DNA from: Vespa crabro
Lineage: Eukaryota > Arthropoda > Insecta > Hymenoptera > Vespidae
Direction of reading: 5' to 3'
DNA length: 64,000 nucleotides
NCBI RefSeq assembly: GCF_910589235.1
Contig: NC_060956.1
Location: 3,580,400-3,644,399 of the forward strand
In this document: positions 24,379 through 36,285 of the stretch, piece by piece
How positions within the stretch are numbered: position 1 is the first letter of the stretch
How the letters are laid out: each line of letters begins with the position of its first letter
The notes under the pieces: model-generated
Told to the model about the DNA's origin: nothing
Database searches by the model: none
What the model saw: only the letters and a program-made list of their open reading frames with translations
Position numbers and translations under genes: made by a program

Positions 24379-26987
24379 GATAGATATTACAATTAGAAGA
24401 TATTCATTATTTAAAAAAAATTGTTTTTGTTCCTTTATTATATCTTTCATTCTTTGATATCATTGAATCAATCTTTTCGTTTATTTTTTTTTAATTTATA
24501 GAAAATATAAAATTGCAATGTGAACGTTTTATCAATATTTATTATTATCATTATTATTTTTTTTTTTGTCGCTTTCGGTGGCGTAGTTTTTGTACAAAAA
24601 TGGAGGAAGATTTTCTTTTCACGCTGTTAATATCGGACAACGTAAATTTTTTGCTAGAAAAAAAGGAATATTCTATTTATTAGGTCGAAGGTATACGACT
24701 AAACAATAACAGCATAAATTGAATCATGATTTTTTAACCAAAGGCGATGAAACATATCAGCACATTTTTCATGATATAAAAAAGAAGAAATAAGCGAGAG
24801 ACTAGAGACTTTATTTGATCCTTTTCACTTGTCCTTTGAAAGGAAAAAAATAGAGATAATCCACAAAATGAGACCTTGAACGAAATACTCGGTAAAATGC
24901 ATTTTTACTTTGCGGTCTGTTGAAGAAACAGCAGCTGCTACTAAAAAATATAAGATAAAACACATTTCACCTGTAATTATTCTATTATCTACATTATCTC
25001 GAGATAATAAATTAATGATGATTAATCAATTAGGATATATGATTTCTTCGATTGCTTCAATGTCTTTCAAATATGATTATCCTTATATATATGTATGTGG
25101 AATTGTATGAAATTATATATTATAACTGAATGGACTCTTCATGCTAGATTCTACTTGCTAGACGACAAAAAATCTAACGTGATAATAATTTTAGTAGTTA
25201 TAGTAGCCATCATATATGGCTGACCCCAGACGCCAGTTCATCGGCTTAACACAGATTATATATCTCACACGTTGTCACACCCTATACAAGAAATGTATAC
25301 AATGCACGTAGCTCGCATTAAGAAACCTAACATTTTTCAAGATAAGGTATCGCATTGTTCCGTCATATAGGTTTATATACTTTTGACATTCCGATATATG
25401 TTAGACAATCCGGATAAAAATGATAACGCTTGAAATGAACCATCTATATCTAAATTCATCATGAATTTGACGCATAATGTATGATTAATCGATCATCTGT
25501 ATATCTAATTCATGTTTAAGATGTTTTTAGAATATTAGAAAAATTTGATTCGTAACTGTATTAATACAATTATTTAAAGAAAATATATTTCAAATATATT
25601 ATTTCGTGACTAATAGAGTTAATAAATGTTATTAAGCTAAAAAACAAAAAAAATTAAAATTGTGATCTATAAATGATTTATAATTTTGAATAATCTATCG
25701 AACAATCTGTACGTGTATTTAAAAAAGGGATTATTTAACGAATATATAAAAGGGAGAAATGGAGAGGATTTTGTTCTTTTATGAAACAAGAAAAGGATTA
25801 ATTATTTTCGTTATCGATCTATATTTTTCTACACTTCATGTAGAAGATAAATTTATTGGCACCTTATAAATGTTAATTGTATTCTTACAATACTATCATA
25901 GTACGAAATTCTTATCACCCATTTTGTTCTCTATATTATTAATAAAACATGTTTATTAGTGAATTCATCATTATTCCTAAAAAGAATGGCAGCCTCCAAA
26001 TGTAATGTGAACACGTATTTGCTCTCGTTAAATAAAATTATTAATTATGTCATGTGCAGGATACAATTTATCATAGTTACTATCTTGAATTAGTGGAATA
26101 ATGAAAAAAAGAAAAAAAAAGAAGAAGAAAAGTTTGTTTTTATTGGTGCATAAGGTGTCTAGTAACTATCTGACTAGAATATGATAATTTCGAATTTACT
26201 ATTTTGATCTCAGAATCTTGTTATATAATGAATATTAATCTCTTGAACATTTCACTCTCTATACATAAGAATAAAATTGTTTATTTTATTTTTTGTTAAT
26301 AGAAATATTTTATCCACTTTCATCAGTGTAATAAATTATCAGCAGATGTTACATGACATATTTCCTTTTATCATAACTTTATTTAGCGTACAACTAACAT
26401 CTCGTTAGTCTTTAAATCATATATAATATTCATTCATCATAAGCTTTAATACTGAACGAAATTAATCGACGAGAGCGCGTAGGATGGATGAATGATATTA
26501 CATATACAACATTTATTTATATATTCCCGTGTTTTTCCTAACATCCCGTACATGACTTCATCGTTGTAATTAATTGAAAAATACATTTACAACAATATGA
26601 ACGTATGTATATGTGTGATACAGTAACTTCATTCGCATTTTTTTTTTTTTTCAATGAATTGTTATAAATACATTATAAATATATTATTATACATAAGACG
26701 TTTTTTATAATGTATCGTATCGAAAAGAAGCAACAGAACATACATTTTCATTAAGTGTGATATTGTCTTTATCGTGATATTTCGTTAAGAAAAAACAAAA
26801 AAAAAACAGCACAGCCTGGGATGTTAAATTATATAAATAAAACTTTAATCATTATTGCTCTAATGTCTCTGAGAAATTATTTAAAAAAAGAAACGAAAGG
26901 AACGAATAGAATAAATACTTTGTTATATATGATTAAGAAATGCATTATTTGGAAGTTGATAAAACTTTGTTTTGTCATGCCCAGACT

Positions 26988-27007
26988 GCGCTAATAATTA
27001 TTAGCGC
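26988..27007. promoter_or_regulatory. Perfect 20-bp palindrome with TAAT cores
   Basis: GCGCTAATAATTATTAGCGC is self-complementary over 20 bp and contains two inverted TAAT cores. It sits about 0.6 kb beyond the LGR stop codon. It could be a homeodomain dimer site or a short cruciform/terminator-like hairpin. No functional evidence. Confidence 0.4.
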
Positions 27008-27586
27008 TCGTACATGTTGGAATGCTTCTCTTGATATTATGTAGTAAATAAACTGCTATCAGTCTTGTAATATGAAAATACTAACAACATGAATAATTGC
27101 CATTAATATAAATTCGTTTTTTGTTTTTTAACATTTTAAATCATTTATATAACAAATATTTTATATAACAAATGCTCGCGAGGAGCATTGGAACTACATT
27201 GGTTTTACAGTCTGCTCCGTTAGCATATTAAACGGTATTTGACTGAATTATCTATCTTTAGAATTATTTGACAAGTGCTATATTATTTAAGTAATAGTAT
27301 ACCAACGCTTGCTTATACTAATATTTGGTGATAGGATAAAGGCAATAAGTTCAATAAAATCACATCTCTCCTCCTCGTACCTATACGTAATCTATAGCAT
27401 GCATATCAGCTCTTTATCCTATCCCTAATTATTTTCAAATAATCTTAGCGATAACGTCGATTCCCGTAGAAATCGAAAACGCATCGTACGCTATTTCATG
27501 AATTCGGATAAAAAACATGGCAGGTATCTCGTTATTTATTCTTAATACTGAAACGTGTCTCGCATCGTTCCTTCTTTAATTTATTT

Positions 27587-30500
27587 CTATTTAGGTACGG
27601 CACTTTCTTCATCTTGCTGTTCGCTCATCTCAGCAGCCGAAGGGATAGTAGCCAATAAACGTACAGCTAATCTACACGGTGACGCAGGTGGTTCGGGTTC
27701 TTGAATCGCAAGTTGTCGCGTCAATCGCGGCTTAGGCCTAATAGGCCTTGGAGTATTACGTGCACTGATTTCTAAAGAGGCTGTTGACCTTGACATACGC
27801 CACGTACTGGTGCTGGCGGTAGCTGCTGAACCCGATGAGTCATTACGGGATGAACTAAGGTTGGAATCTTGCGATGGTTTCCTAGTGACCAACCAAGACG
27901 ATGTTCTTCGTTTGGGATCCAATAATCTCAACGGTATACCACAATGATGAGTTTGTCTCCAGGAATCCGAACGAGATGAAGAGAAGTTCTCGCTAGAGGA
28001 AACCGACGAAGCACGTTTATGCTGTTTCTGTTGAATTTCGGCGATTTGGTAAGCGTAGTGATCGTTACGTGTATAACGTTGTCTTTGATCGGCCGCGCAA
28101 GGCCAAAGAAATCTAGCTCCCCACCATCGATAACTGGGGCACTGGCTCGTTTCCAAGAGTTTCGAAGTGCAGACGCATGGTGCTTGATGCTCCTTAGAAG
28201 ATCTGTCTACCAGACTATTCGTATTGGCTGGTGTTTGGCGGTTACTGAAATTCGAACTATGCCGGCATCTACCGATTCCTCTTGTCACGCGAGATTCTTC
28301 AATAGCTTTACATATTAAGATGCAGTCCTTTTTGAATTGCTTCGTAAGAATAGCATAGAGAAAAGGATTGCAACAGGAATTCAATGGTAACACGAAAACA
28401 GCGAATACCTTTGCTTGCTCTAAGGACACTAATTGTAGCCCGAAAGCTGCGGTAAGCGAAAAGAATGCTATCGGTGACCAACACAAAAAATCTGTAAATA
28501 CAAGAAGTGCCATTCGTTTTGCGATACGAGAATCGTTCGAATTCCAAGCTTGCGAGCCACGTATTGCACAGTACATTTTGAGATAACAGCCCATTAAAAT
28601 TAAAAATGCTACTCCATTGATGAGCATTAGGAAGACTACGTAAATTAAGGCTGCAATGCCACTAGTCTCAAATGGTAAACATATCGCAAATTTCCTGTAA
28701 TCGGAAATACCGAAAAGCGGTAGAGTAGCCATTGATGTGGCAAATCCCCAGCCGATAGTCATGATATACACGGCATGCTTTAACGAAAGTCTTTTATTGA
28801 GATGCATCGCATGGGTTATTGCATAATTTCTTTCTAATGTGATCACAGCTAGGGTATAGACGCTTAATTCGGAACTCAGGACGCCAAGAAATCCTGCTAA
28901 TTGACATCCTGCCGACATTTGCCAAGGTATGGCATACATTTTGAATTCTCCTAGAGTAGATGCATCAAGCACAGCCAATAAACCTATAACATTTTTTTTT
29001 CCTATAAACCAGATACATTGCCCCACTCTTTGATTTATTTCTATTTATTATTATTGTTATTAAAATTGAGAAAATATTTTCTTTTTTTTGACGCTCACCT
29101 AAATAAACACCCATAAAAAAATCAGCTGCAGCCAAGTTGCATACTAAAAATCGAGGTACATCCATCTTGCTTCTCGAAAATATTAACACGAATACTACAG
29201 TTCCGTTTCCAAGCATAGCAAGTAGAAAAACTATCCAGACTCCGCAGCGTAACGTCCACCAATCGAACAGATCTTGACACGGCAAAAATGGACCTGAAAG
29301 ATTGTTATAAATTAAAAGTCATATTTCACGATAGGAATGTGATAAAATACCAACCAGGCTGTGGTAAGCATTGAACATGAGAAGGCACTGTTTGTCCCGG
29401 TGCTGCATTCTGCCCAATTTGTTCCTCAATGTAGTCCTCGCTGTAGGGAGGTACGTTCCCGGAATATGTAAAATCTGGACCAAAGTTATCCCAAAGTTCG
29501 TTTAGTTGCGACCCAAACTTATCGCTCAAATTATCTAAAAAGTATAATTGCTATAGTACTGATTTGACTGCTTGTCAATCTAACGCATGCAAGACTTCTT
29601 GAATGAGGTATTTCTTGTACTGTACACAAAGTGTAACAAGAGCTGTGAAATGTATGTATCAAATATGTTAATTGTATTAATTATGAATTTCACATCAGCT
29701 TGGTGTTAGTTTGACAATCCTGATGAGTTATGTATTAAGCAACTTACCTTTTTCATGTTTTATTCTATATCATGCAAGATGCAACCTTAGTAGTAATTCA
29801 GTTGGCTGTGAATTATAAAGTCTGCTCTTATTTCCATTAGATATATGACAATACAGGCGCGCAAATGATTCCATGTAAGCATATATAAATAATGTGCACG
29901 TGTATATATACAAATATATATATATAAATATAAACAATATAAATAAAACGAAACTCTTAATAATATCTTTCTCTCAACATAGCTGGTAGCATATTCTTAT
30001 TTCATTCACATGTTACACGAATACAAAATAAAGATAATATTAATAACTTACTTAGATGAGGCCAAACATCGCCGAAACTGGAATTCCACAAGGTCATATC
30101 AAATTCATTATCCGTAGGGAATAAAACAGATTCTTGCAATGATGATTTTGTTACGGTGTCTTCTATCTCGATTGATAGAAATGAACAGCAATGATAGGCG
30201 TAGGAAAGAACCATGGTTTGTACGCGTGGAAATTTGTCCGGTGACGGAAATTGTCTTAACGCTGGATTATTAAAAGTTTTCAGATGTAACAATCCTGCGA
30301 GTCCGTTAACTGGTAAAGTTGGGAATACGTTGTTTCCAAGATTTCTAAAAAAATCGAGAAAAATTTATATACTAGCGTAATATATAGAAACCTATTCGAA
30401 ATTTTATACTTTATTTATACTTACAGATCTTCCAAATGTTTCGTCTCTGTAAATGCACCAGGATCAATGTAATCTATGTAATTACTTTCTAAATCCCTAA

Positions 30501-32664
30501 AAGAGAACTATACATGAAACGTGTCAACGGTATTTACCAACATTTACATTCCTATTTATATGTATTGTAATTATAAATTTATAATATATTGAAACCATTA
30601 AAGAGAACATAACTTACAAAACTTGAAGTTTCGATAATCCAGAAAATGCATCTCTCGAAATTGTTTTCAAATTATTATTTGCTAATAAAAGATCATGTAA
30701 CATGTTCAAAGTTTTAAAGGGTGCATCGGATATCGACGAGATCGCATTGTTTGCCAAATCTCTAAAACAAGATTAAAGTATATATTGTATGAAATAAAAT
30801 TGACGATAAATAATAAATATATAATACGTAAAATTTTAAACGCAAATATAACTCACATACTTACAAGACGCGAAGATTATGGCAATTTCTTAAATTTGGG
30901 ATTTTTGTCAAATAATTCGATTTCACATCACTGAAATGAAAATATATTACATGTGCGTGTGGCTAGTCTCCTCTTATGTCATTGTGCAATAAGATGAACA
31001 GAGAGACCTACATTTCGCAAGCAGTCTAGTGAGAGTAATCAATTTCAATTTCGATACAAATACGTATTCAAAAAGAGATCGAAAATACTTTCATTAAGCA
31101 ATTATTCACGCATTGTTAATTAAGTTCATAATGGATATCGTAGAAAAACTTACAAACTTTTCAATTTTGGACATTGAACGCAAAGATCGGGTGGGATTGC
31201 TTTAAGGCGTGCACGATCTAATTTCAACACCTCTAAAGAACTCGTTCCATTGAGATTGGGAAAAATTCTCATTTCTTTTACATCAGACAGTATCCTGTAA
31301 CATATTTTTCGTCGTATTCAATGTAACATTTGTTTTTAAATTATTCAAAATCTTCCTGTCTTATATACGATTAAATAAAATTCACAGAAAAAGTTGGATG
31401 ATATACATTTCGCGCAAAAAATACATATACTTACAATTTACGAAGTTTATGAAGATTTTGAAAAGTATTATCGTTTATCTGTTTAATCGGATTTCCACGT
31501 AAATCGAGTGATATCAAATTGTCTATACTTTGAAATATATGTCCGTCAAGTTGTTGTACTTTGTTGTTAGAAATGGATCTGTGAGAAATTAGAATAAAAA
31601 CTATTTTTGATTATGTAAGTAGTACGACGCGATATTCAGAGCATAAATTTTATAAAAAAAAAAAAAAGAAAAAAATCTTACAAATCTTCGAGTGCATCAA
31701 GTTTTATAAGAGCAATTGGAATTTCTGTTAAATAATTGTCATCGAGTTCCCTGAAAAAAATTAATATTAATAACAAAAAAAATTTAAGTATAATACCGAC
31801 AAAATTTAGGTACTCACAGTATTCGAAGACTCGTCAAATTTTCAAATGCATCTTCGTGAATTGTATATAGATGATTGCGTCGTAACGACCTTGAAAAATT
31901 TTACAAATAATCATTAATTCGTTATTACAACATTTTGTATAATTAAAAATCAAATACGTCATATTAATAAGAGAACATTTTATTGATTAAAAGTGTATAT
32001 ATACATATATATATCTACTCACAAAAATTCAAGATTAGGAAGTTGATGAAAAACGTGCTCCGAAACACGCGTTATATTGTTGTTCGTCAAGTCACTGAAA
32101 TAAATTAAAAAAAAAAATAAATATATAAATATTATAAAATTTTATTTATATTAATCTAATATTTATTAATAATTGCATATATATATATATATAATATGTT
32201 TCCTGTTAATATTAATTTATTTCAAATAGACACGCGAAATAATGTTTCCTCTGTCTACTTAGAAAAATATTACTATCTTTAAATATAAATATTGTATAAT
32301 CTAATCGAGCATACAAAAGATATCCATACTTCTAACGTCTAAAAGTTATACGGATATAAGAACGATATAAATAATTCTAACCCAAGGAACCTTTCTGTTA
32401 GAGCCCGTAATATTGCTGGAATCTAAATCTGCAGAGTGCTCGCGGAATTGTCGCCCGCACTCGAGAGATAACTTTGGAAAAAAGAAGAAGAAAAATGAAA
32501 AGAACATAATAAAGTAACCTCAAGAATATATAACTTTATATGTATATATATAAACGATTCTTTATATATTTTTTTAAATAAATGAAATTCAAGCTGTATA
32601 TTAATTCGAATTTTTGCCTACGTATTATATGAATTAAATGGAGTCCTAAAATTTATACTCTCTC

Positions 32665-32723
<59 letters not shown>

Positions 32724-32859
32724 GTATCTATCTATCTATCTTTCTTTCTCGTCAAAGTTACAAAAATAATATTTTTGAAAATGTAAAAAATTCAAATTGT
32801 ATATTATTTTGGATTTTTGTCTACGTACTACGCAAATCAAATAGGTCCTTAATTTGTCT

Positions 32860-32894
<35 letters not shown>

Positions 32895-32952
32895 TTTTCT
32901 TTCTTTCTTTCTCTCTCTATATCTCTCTCTTTCTCTCTCTCTCTCTTTCTCT

Positions 32953-32991
<39 letters not shown>

Positions 32992-33305
32992 TCGTCAAAT
33001 TTAAAAAGAATTATTTCGAAAAGAAAGAAAGGAATCCTTAAGATTGTAGCATCATTGAAATTAATTAATTTGAGCAGAATGAAAGAAACATGAGCAGGTA
33101 TAGGTAGGTTACGTTGAAGTGTCACATTCGTCAAGTACGGCCGTGACCTCGCGCTGAAATATTTCTCACCGATCGACCGACATCGGTCTCGCATGAATCA
33201 TTTTCTTCGACTCGTTTTCTCTAAGCGAAAACATATCTAAGAAAAAGTTCGAACGGAGTGTGTGCATCTCTTCTCTCGTAGATAATTAAATATTTTAAGT
33301 TTTAC

Positions 33306-33352
<47 letters not shown>

Positions 33353-34376
33353 TATTTGAGAAAATATATATGCATACATAGAAAGTTTATTCGACGACAG
33401 TTTCATAATGATCGATAACTTAATATTTATTGATGTTAGATCCTAGAGAAAACAACGCATTCGCTTAGTCTGACATAAAAATAGAATTATATGTTGAAAT
33501 TAAGATTTTCGATTATATAAAAATATAAATGTAGCCACATACTAATTTTATAGTAAAGAGTGCATTTCGAATAAACCGATCTTATCGTTCTCTCTTCATC
33601 GTTCATTGTCAGAATCACATACACGTCTACTCGAACGAACGTTCTCTCATTCCAAGCATACTTTCGTTCAGTACCATAATTCGTACAACGCGAGCAACAT
33701 AAAGAGTAACAGTTTCGACACTCCTAAAATACTGACTGGTAGAAATTTCAGTTTCGACAGTCATAACTTCTAGATTTCTTTCAGAGAAACTTTTAATAGC
33801 TTGAGTAAAGAAAAAGAAAAAAAAAATTATTCGCCGAAACTTTACGAATATAATATGACAACGTTATTCTCAAATTATTTCACAATGCACAATATAAATC
33901 TCGTGTATTATAAAGTAATAATAATGAATGAATATGTATATTTTCTTTTAGAAAAAATTCAATACAATTTAAAAATTATCATGTAGAAACATTAATTTTA
34001 CTATTATAAAAACATTAATTTTACTATCTTAAATTTACTTCGCCATTTAATTCCTAAGCGCGCAATATTTGAAATCAAACATCGTTAATATTTTTCAAAC
34101 GATTCGTCTCTCTTGATAGAAAATCACCAAATATTCTTGTCATGATCTTCGATTCGATAAATAGTTTGATGTGTTATCAAAAAGAAAAAAAGAAAAAACT
34201 AAACAAAACAAGAAAATTAACCCTGTTAGAATTACAAGTAGATATAGACGACGGCACGCCTAGAATCGTTCGACATTTCGGTTGAAAAATGAAATTACGA
34301 GAGATTGCATTCCTCTTGGCGTCGTGTATTCGCGTCTTCGAGAAAAAGCCAGAAAAAAAGACAGAGAAAAAGAGAG

Positions 34377-34407
<31 letters not shown>

Positions 34408-34904
34408 GAAAGAGAGAAAATACGAGCATACTTCAAGAAGGCGCGCTTCGAAGGGCGACAACTACCACTACTAATACTACTACTACACTACTCTACTACT
34501 ACTTTTACTACTACTATTACTATTACTACTACTATTATTACACTACTCTACTACTATTACTAACGCGACGATAATAAAAATGACAAGACAGAACGTGACA
34601 GTTGACACGCGACTTTCGTCCTGTAATTGGATACAATTAAAAGATGCATCTTTTTTATTTATGATACTTGCAGTTTAGTAATATTGGCCGGCGATCGAAG
34701 AACGATGCTTTCGAAGGACCGGCTCTTTAAAGCTGATAAAAAATCTGGTCCGCGACATATGAATCCTCGTCCATCGGCTGTGATGTTACAAGTCTCCATC
34801 GCAGTGAGACTTCGAAGGATGATTTCGTCCTGAGCGTAAGATGTACGACAGGACAACATCATCGCCAAGACGATCATCGTGCCATAAAAAGAATGCAGGC
34901 GCAT
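27587..34904 (-). CDS. rk: Leucine-rich-repeat GPCR, bursicon receptor (rickets/LGR2) type; 5' part incomplete
   Basis: Minus-strand exons: 34668-34904 (signal peptide MRLHSFYGTMIVLAMM, then a Cys-containing cap), 32023-32094, 31818-31889, 31682-31750, 31435-31578, 31154-31294, 30865-30930, 30618-30761, 30425-30496, 30052-30344, 29355-29534, 29099-29293 and 27587-28983. The middle exons are LRR modules of 66-72 nt or doublets, all in one phase, giving at least 12 repeats. A hinge follows, then TM1-2 (CGVWIVFLLAMLGNG, MDVPRFLVCNLAAADF) and TM3-7 in the last exon. ELSVYTLAVITLERN replaces DRY, and the NPFLY motif is present. The cytoplasmic tail is about 200 residues and Ser-rich. The repeat number, TM sequence and long tail favour type B LGR (bursicon receptor, cuticle tanning, Gs/cAMP) over LGR1. 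The first exon ends in phase 0 but 32094 needs two bases, so at least one exon in 32095-34667 is missing from this model. Confidence 0.82.
32659..32722. repeat. (CT)n microsatellite in the LGR 5' intron
   Basis: About 64 bp of nearly pure CT. A CTAT/TTCT tail follows to about 32750. Confidence 0.92.
32861..32994. repeat. (CT)n/(CTTT)n polypyrimidine tract
   Basis: About 134 bp of CT units interrupted by CTTT. It produces long Ser-Leu or Arg-Glu frames on the two strands that are not genes. Confidence 0.92.
33307..33352. repeat. (GA)n microsatellite
   Basis: About 46 bp of GA units with two GAAA interruptions, in the orientation opposite to the CT tracts about 400 bp away. Confidence 0.92.
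34360..34420. repeat. (GA)n/(GAAA)n purine tract
   Basis: GAGAGA/AAAGAG repeats lying just 3' (in gene sense) of the first LGR coding exon, inside its large first intron. Confidence 0.88.
34462..34562. repeat. (ACT)n trinucleotide repeat
   Basis: Imperfect ACT/ATT trinucleotide array of about 100 bp. It lies between the GA tract and the first LGR exon. Confidence 0.88.
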
Positions 34905-35052
34905 GCCGATCAAACTGGCAACGTTTTATCGTGGCAACCCTCTCTTATCTTTTTTCCTTTTCCTTCTTCCTCCCCTTTCTTCCGTTCCTTTTCTCTTTCC
35001 CCGTTTCTTCTTTCCCTATTTATCCTCGATATTGGCCGCAGAAACTCGCACG

Positions 35053-35113
35053 TACGCCGCCACCGCCACCGCCACAGCCGCCGTCGCCGTCGCCGTCGCC
35101 GCCGCCGCCTGCG
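35053..35113. repeat. GC-rich CCG/GTC trinucleotide tract
   Basis: GCC, ACC and GTC triplets in tandem, one of the most GC-rich patches of the window, about 150 bp 5' of the LGR start codon on the gene's strand. It probably lies in the 5' UTR or promoter. Proline/arginine frames across it are not supported as proteins. Confidence 0.75.
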
Positions 35114-35991
35114 GGCCAAGGGAAACGAATTCCGAGCACGCACGAATATTCCGCCTCGCGTTTCTCCGCTCGAAATATAACCAAGCAACCTTCCAAAAGA
35201 AATGTCTGTGGTCGCACGACTACGACAGCGAATTGACCAAATTTAACTTAACGAATTACCGTCGAATAATTATTGTTGTTTCTTCTTGATAAGAAGAAAA
35301 AGAAAAAGGAAGGAAAACCACGAATTATTTTCTAAGAGATGACATACATACATATATAACGACCAACAACCACCAGCATCATTCACACCACGTACATATG
35401 TACATCCAGCCACGACGTTGAACGTTTACTGACTGGACCTTAGTGTGGCGAACGACAAGCGCGAAATATCCTGGTGGAGGGGATGCTCATACACTGATTT
35501 TTCCTCTCTCGTTCATTCGATATATATTGTGCACCACGCTTAGCCTTTCTTCGACCCCCCCCACTCTCTTCCCTCTTTCCTTTTCTCTCTCTCTTTCTCT
35601 CTTTCTCTCTCTCTCTCTCCCTTTCATCGCACGCGCCAACTCCAACTAGGACCAATCGACTTTCTCCCTCACCCTACTCGCTGTGTAGTAAACCTTGCCA
35701 CAAGATTGAGAAGCGCGCGAGAACTCCCCTCGTATATGCATTCACATTCATTATTAATATTATTCCTTCATTCTCACCAAAGAAAGAAATACTCAAAAGG
35801 GATGAAAGTTTCTCTCCTCACCCGTTATCTTTTATTTGAAAGGACGATATATGCATCAATGTTTATTCGTATGTAAGTGAAAAAATAAATGCGCATATTT
35901 GTCGAATGAATGAAAACAAAAATATTACGTACTTTCGTCGTTAATTATTGTCTTTTTTTTCCACCTTCATTTATCTCAAGCTTATCTACTT

Positions 35992-35995
<4 letters not shown>

Positions 35996-36032
<37 letters not shown>
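35996..36032. repeat. Poly(A)/poly(T) homopolymer
   Basis: 37 consecutive A residues on the plus strand. No retrogene-like sequence was recognised upstream of it. Confidence 0.95.
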
Positions 36033-36033
<1 letters not shown>

Positions 36034-36241
36034 AACGCGTACAAACTACAAAACGACGAGGTGCCTACTTATAGGTTAACGTAAAAAAGGTGAAAAATTT
36101 TTTTTCTCTCATATTTTTCTCGTCTTTTTTTTTCTTTTTTCTTTTTTTTACCTCTGTAAAAAAGAAAAGAAAACGTGTTCTTTCGGAAAGCTCGAGCTTT
36201 GGAATACGATGAAACCATTTCACGTTCCTTCGCGTTTATCT

Positions 36242-36285
36242 CTGACGTCATAGATCGTTCGTCTTCACCCTATATATCCCGCGGA
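36242..36285. promoter_or_regulatory. CRE palindrome with nearby TATA-like element (candidate)
   Basis: A full TGACGTCA (CREB/ATF consensus) lies about 20-25 bp from CTATATATCCCGCGG. The nearest gene in the right orientation is the LGR gene about 1.3 kb away. The arrangement resembles a core promoter, but no transcript is shown. Confidence 0.35.

Larger units (their letters stand above)
22422..27586. other. Long gene-free region between the neuropeptide gene and the LGR gene
   Basis: No supported gene in about 5.2 kb. It contains an AT/CATA microsatellite (about 23166-23272), an LTR-like block (23547-23902), an AAT trinucleotide repeat (about 24327-24378) and a perfect 20-bp palindrome (26988-27007). 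The part below about 27,500 is probably 3' UTR of the LGR gene. The upstream part next to 22421 must hold the neuropeptide promoter. Confidence 0.5.

Noticed and set aside
24226..24457. Poly-Asn and poly-Leu frames
   Set aside because: Translation of the AAT microsatellite.
32380..32440. Possible LRR exon after CTCTGCAG on the minus strand, ending TTGG|GTTAGA
   Set aside because: Only one phase is open and it lacks the hydrophobic LRR pattern; not enough to fill the gap in the LGR model.
32736..33194. Long Arg-Glu-rich open frame on the minus strand and Ser-Leu-rich frame on the plus strand
   Set aside because: Pure translation of the CT/GA microsatellite; no protein family and no splice support.
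33560..33730. Cys-rich minus-strand frame after an ATTTTAG acceptor-like site
   Set aside because: No LRR or receptor signature and no good donor; probably chance.
34282..34574. Overlapping Lys-Arg-Glu-rich and Tyr/Thr-rich frames
   Set aside because: They come from the GA and ACT repeats beside the first LGR exon.
34893..35289. Several Pro/Arg/Ala-rich frames on both strands
   Set aside because: They arise from the CCG/GTC triplet tract in the LGR upstream region; no conserved domain.
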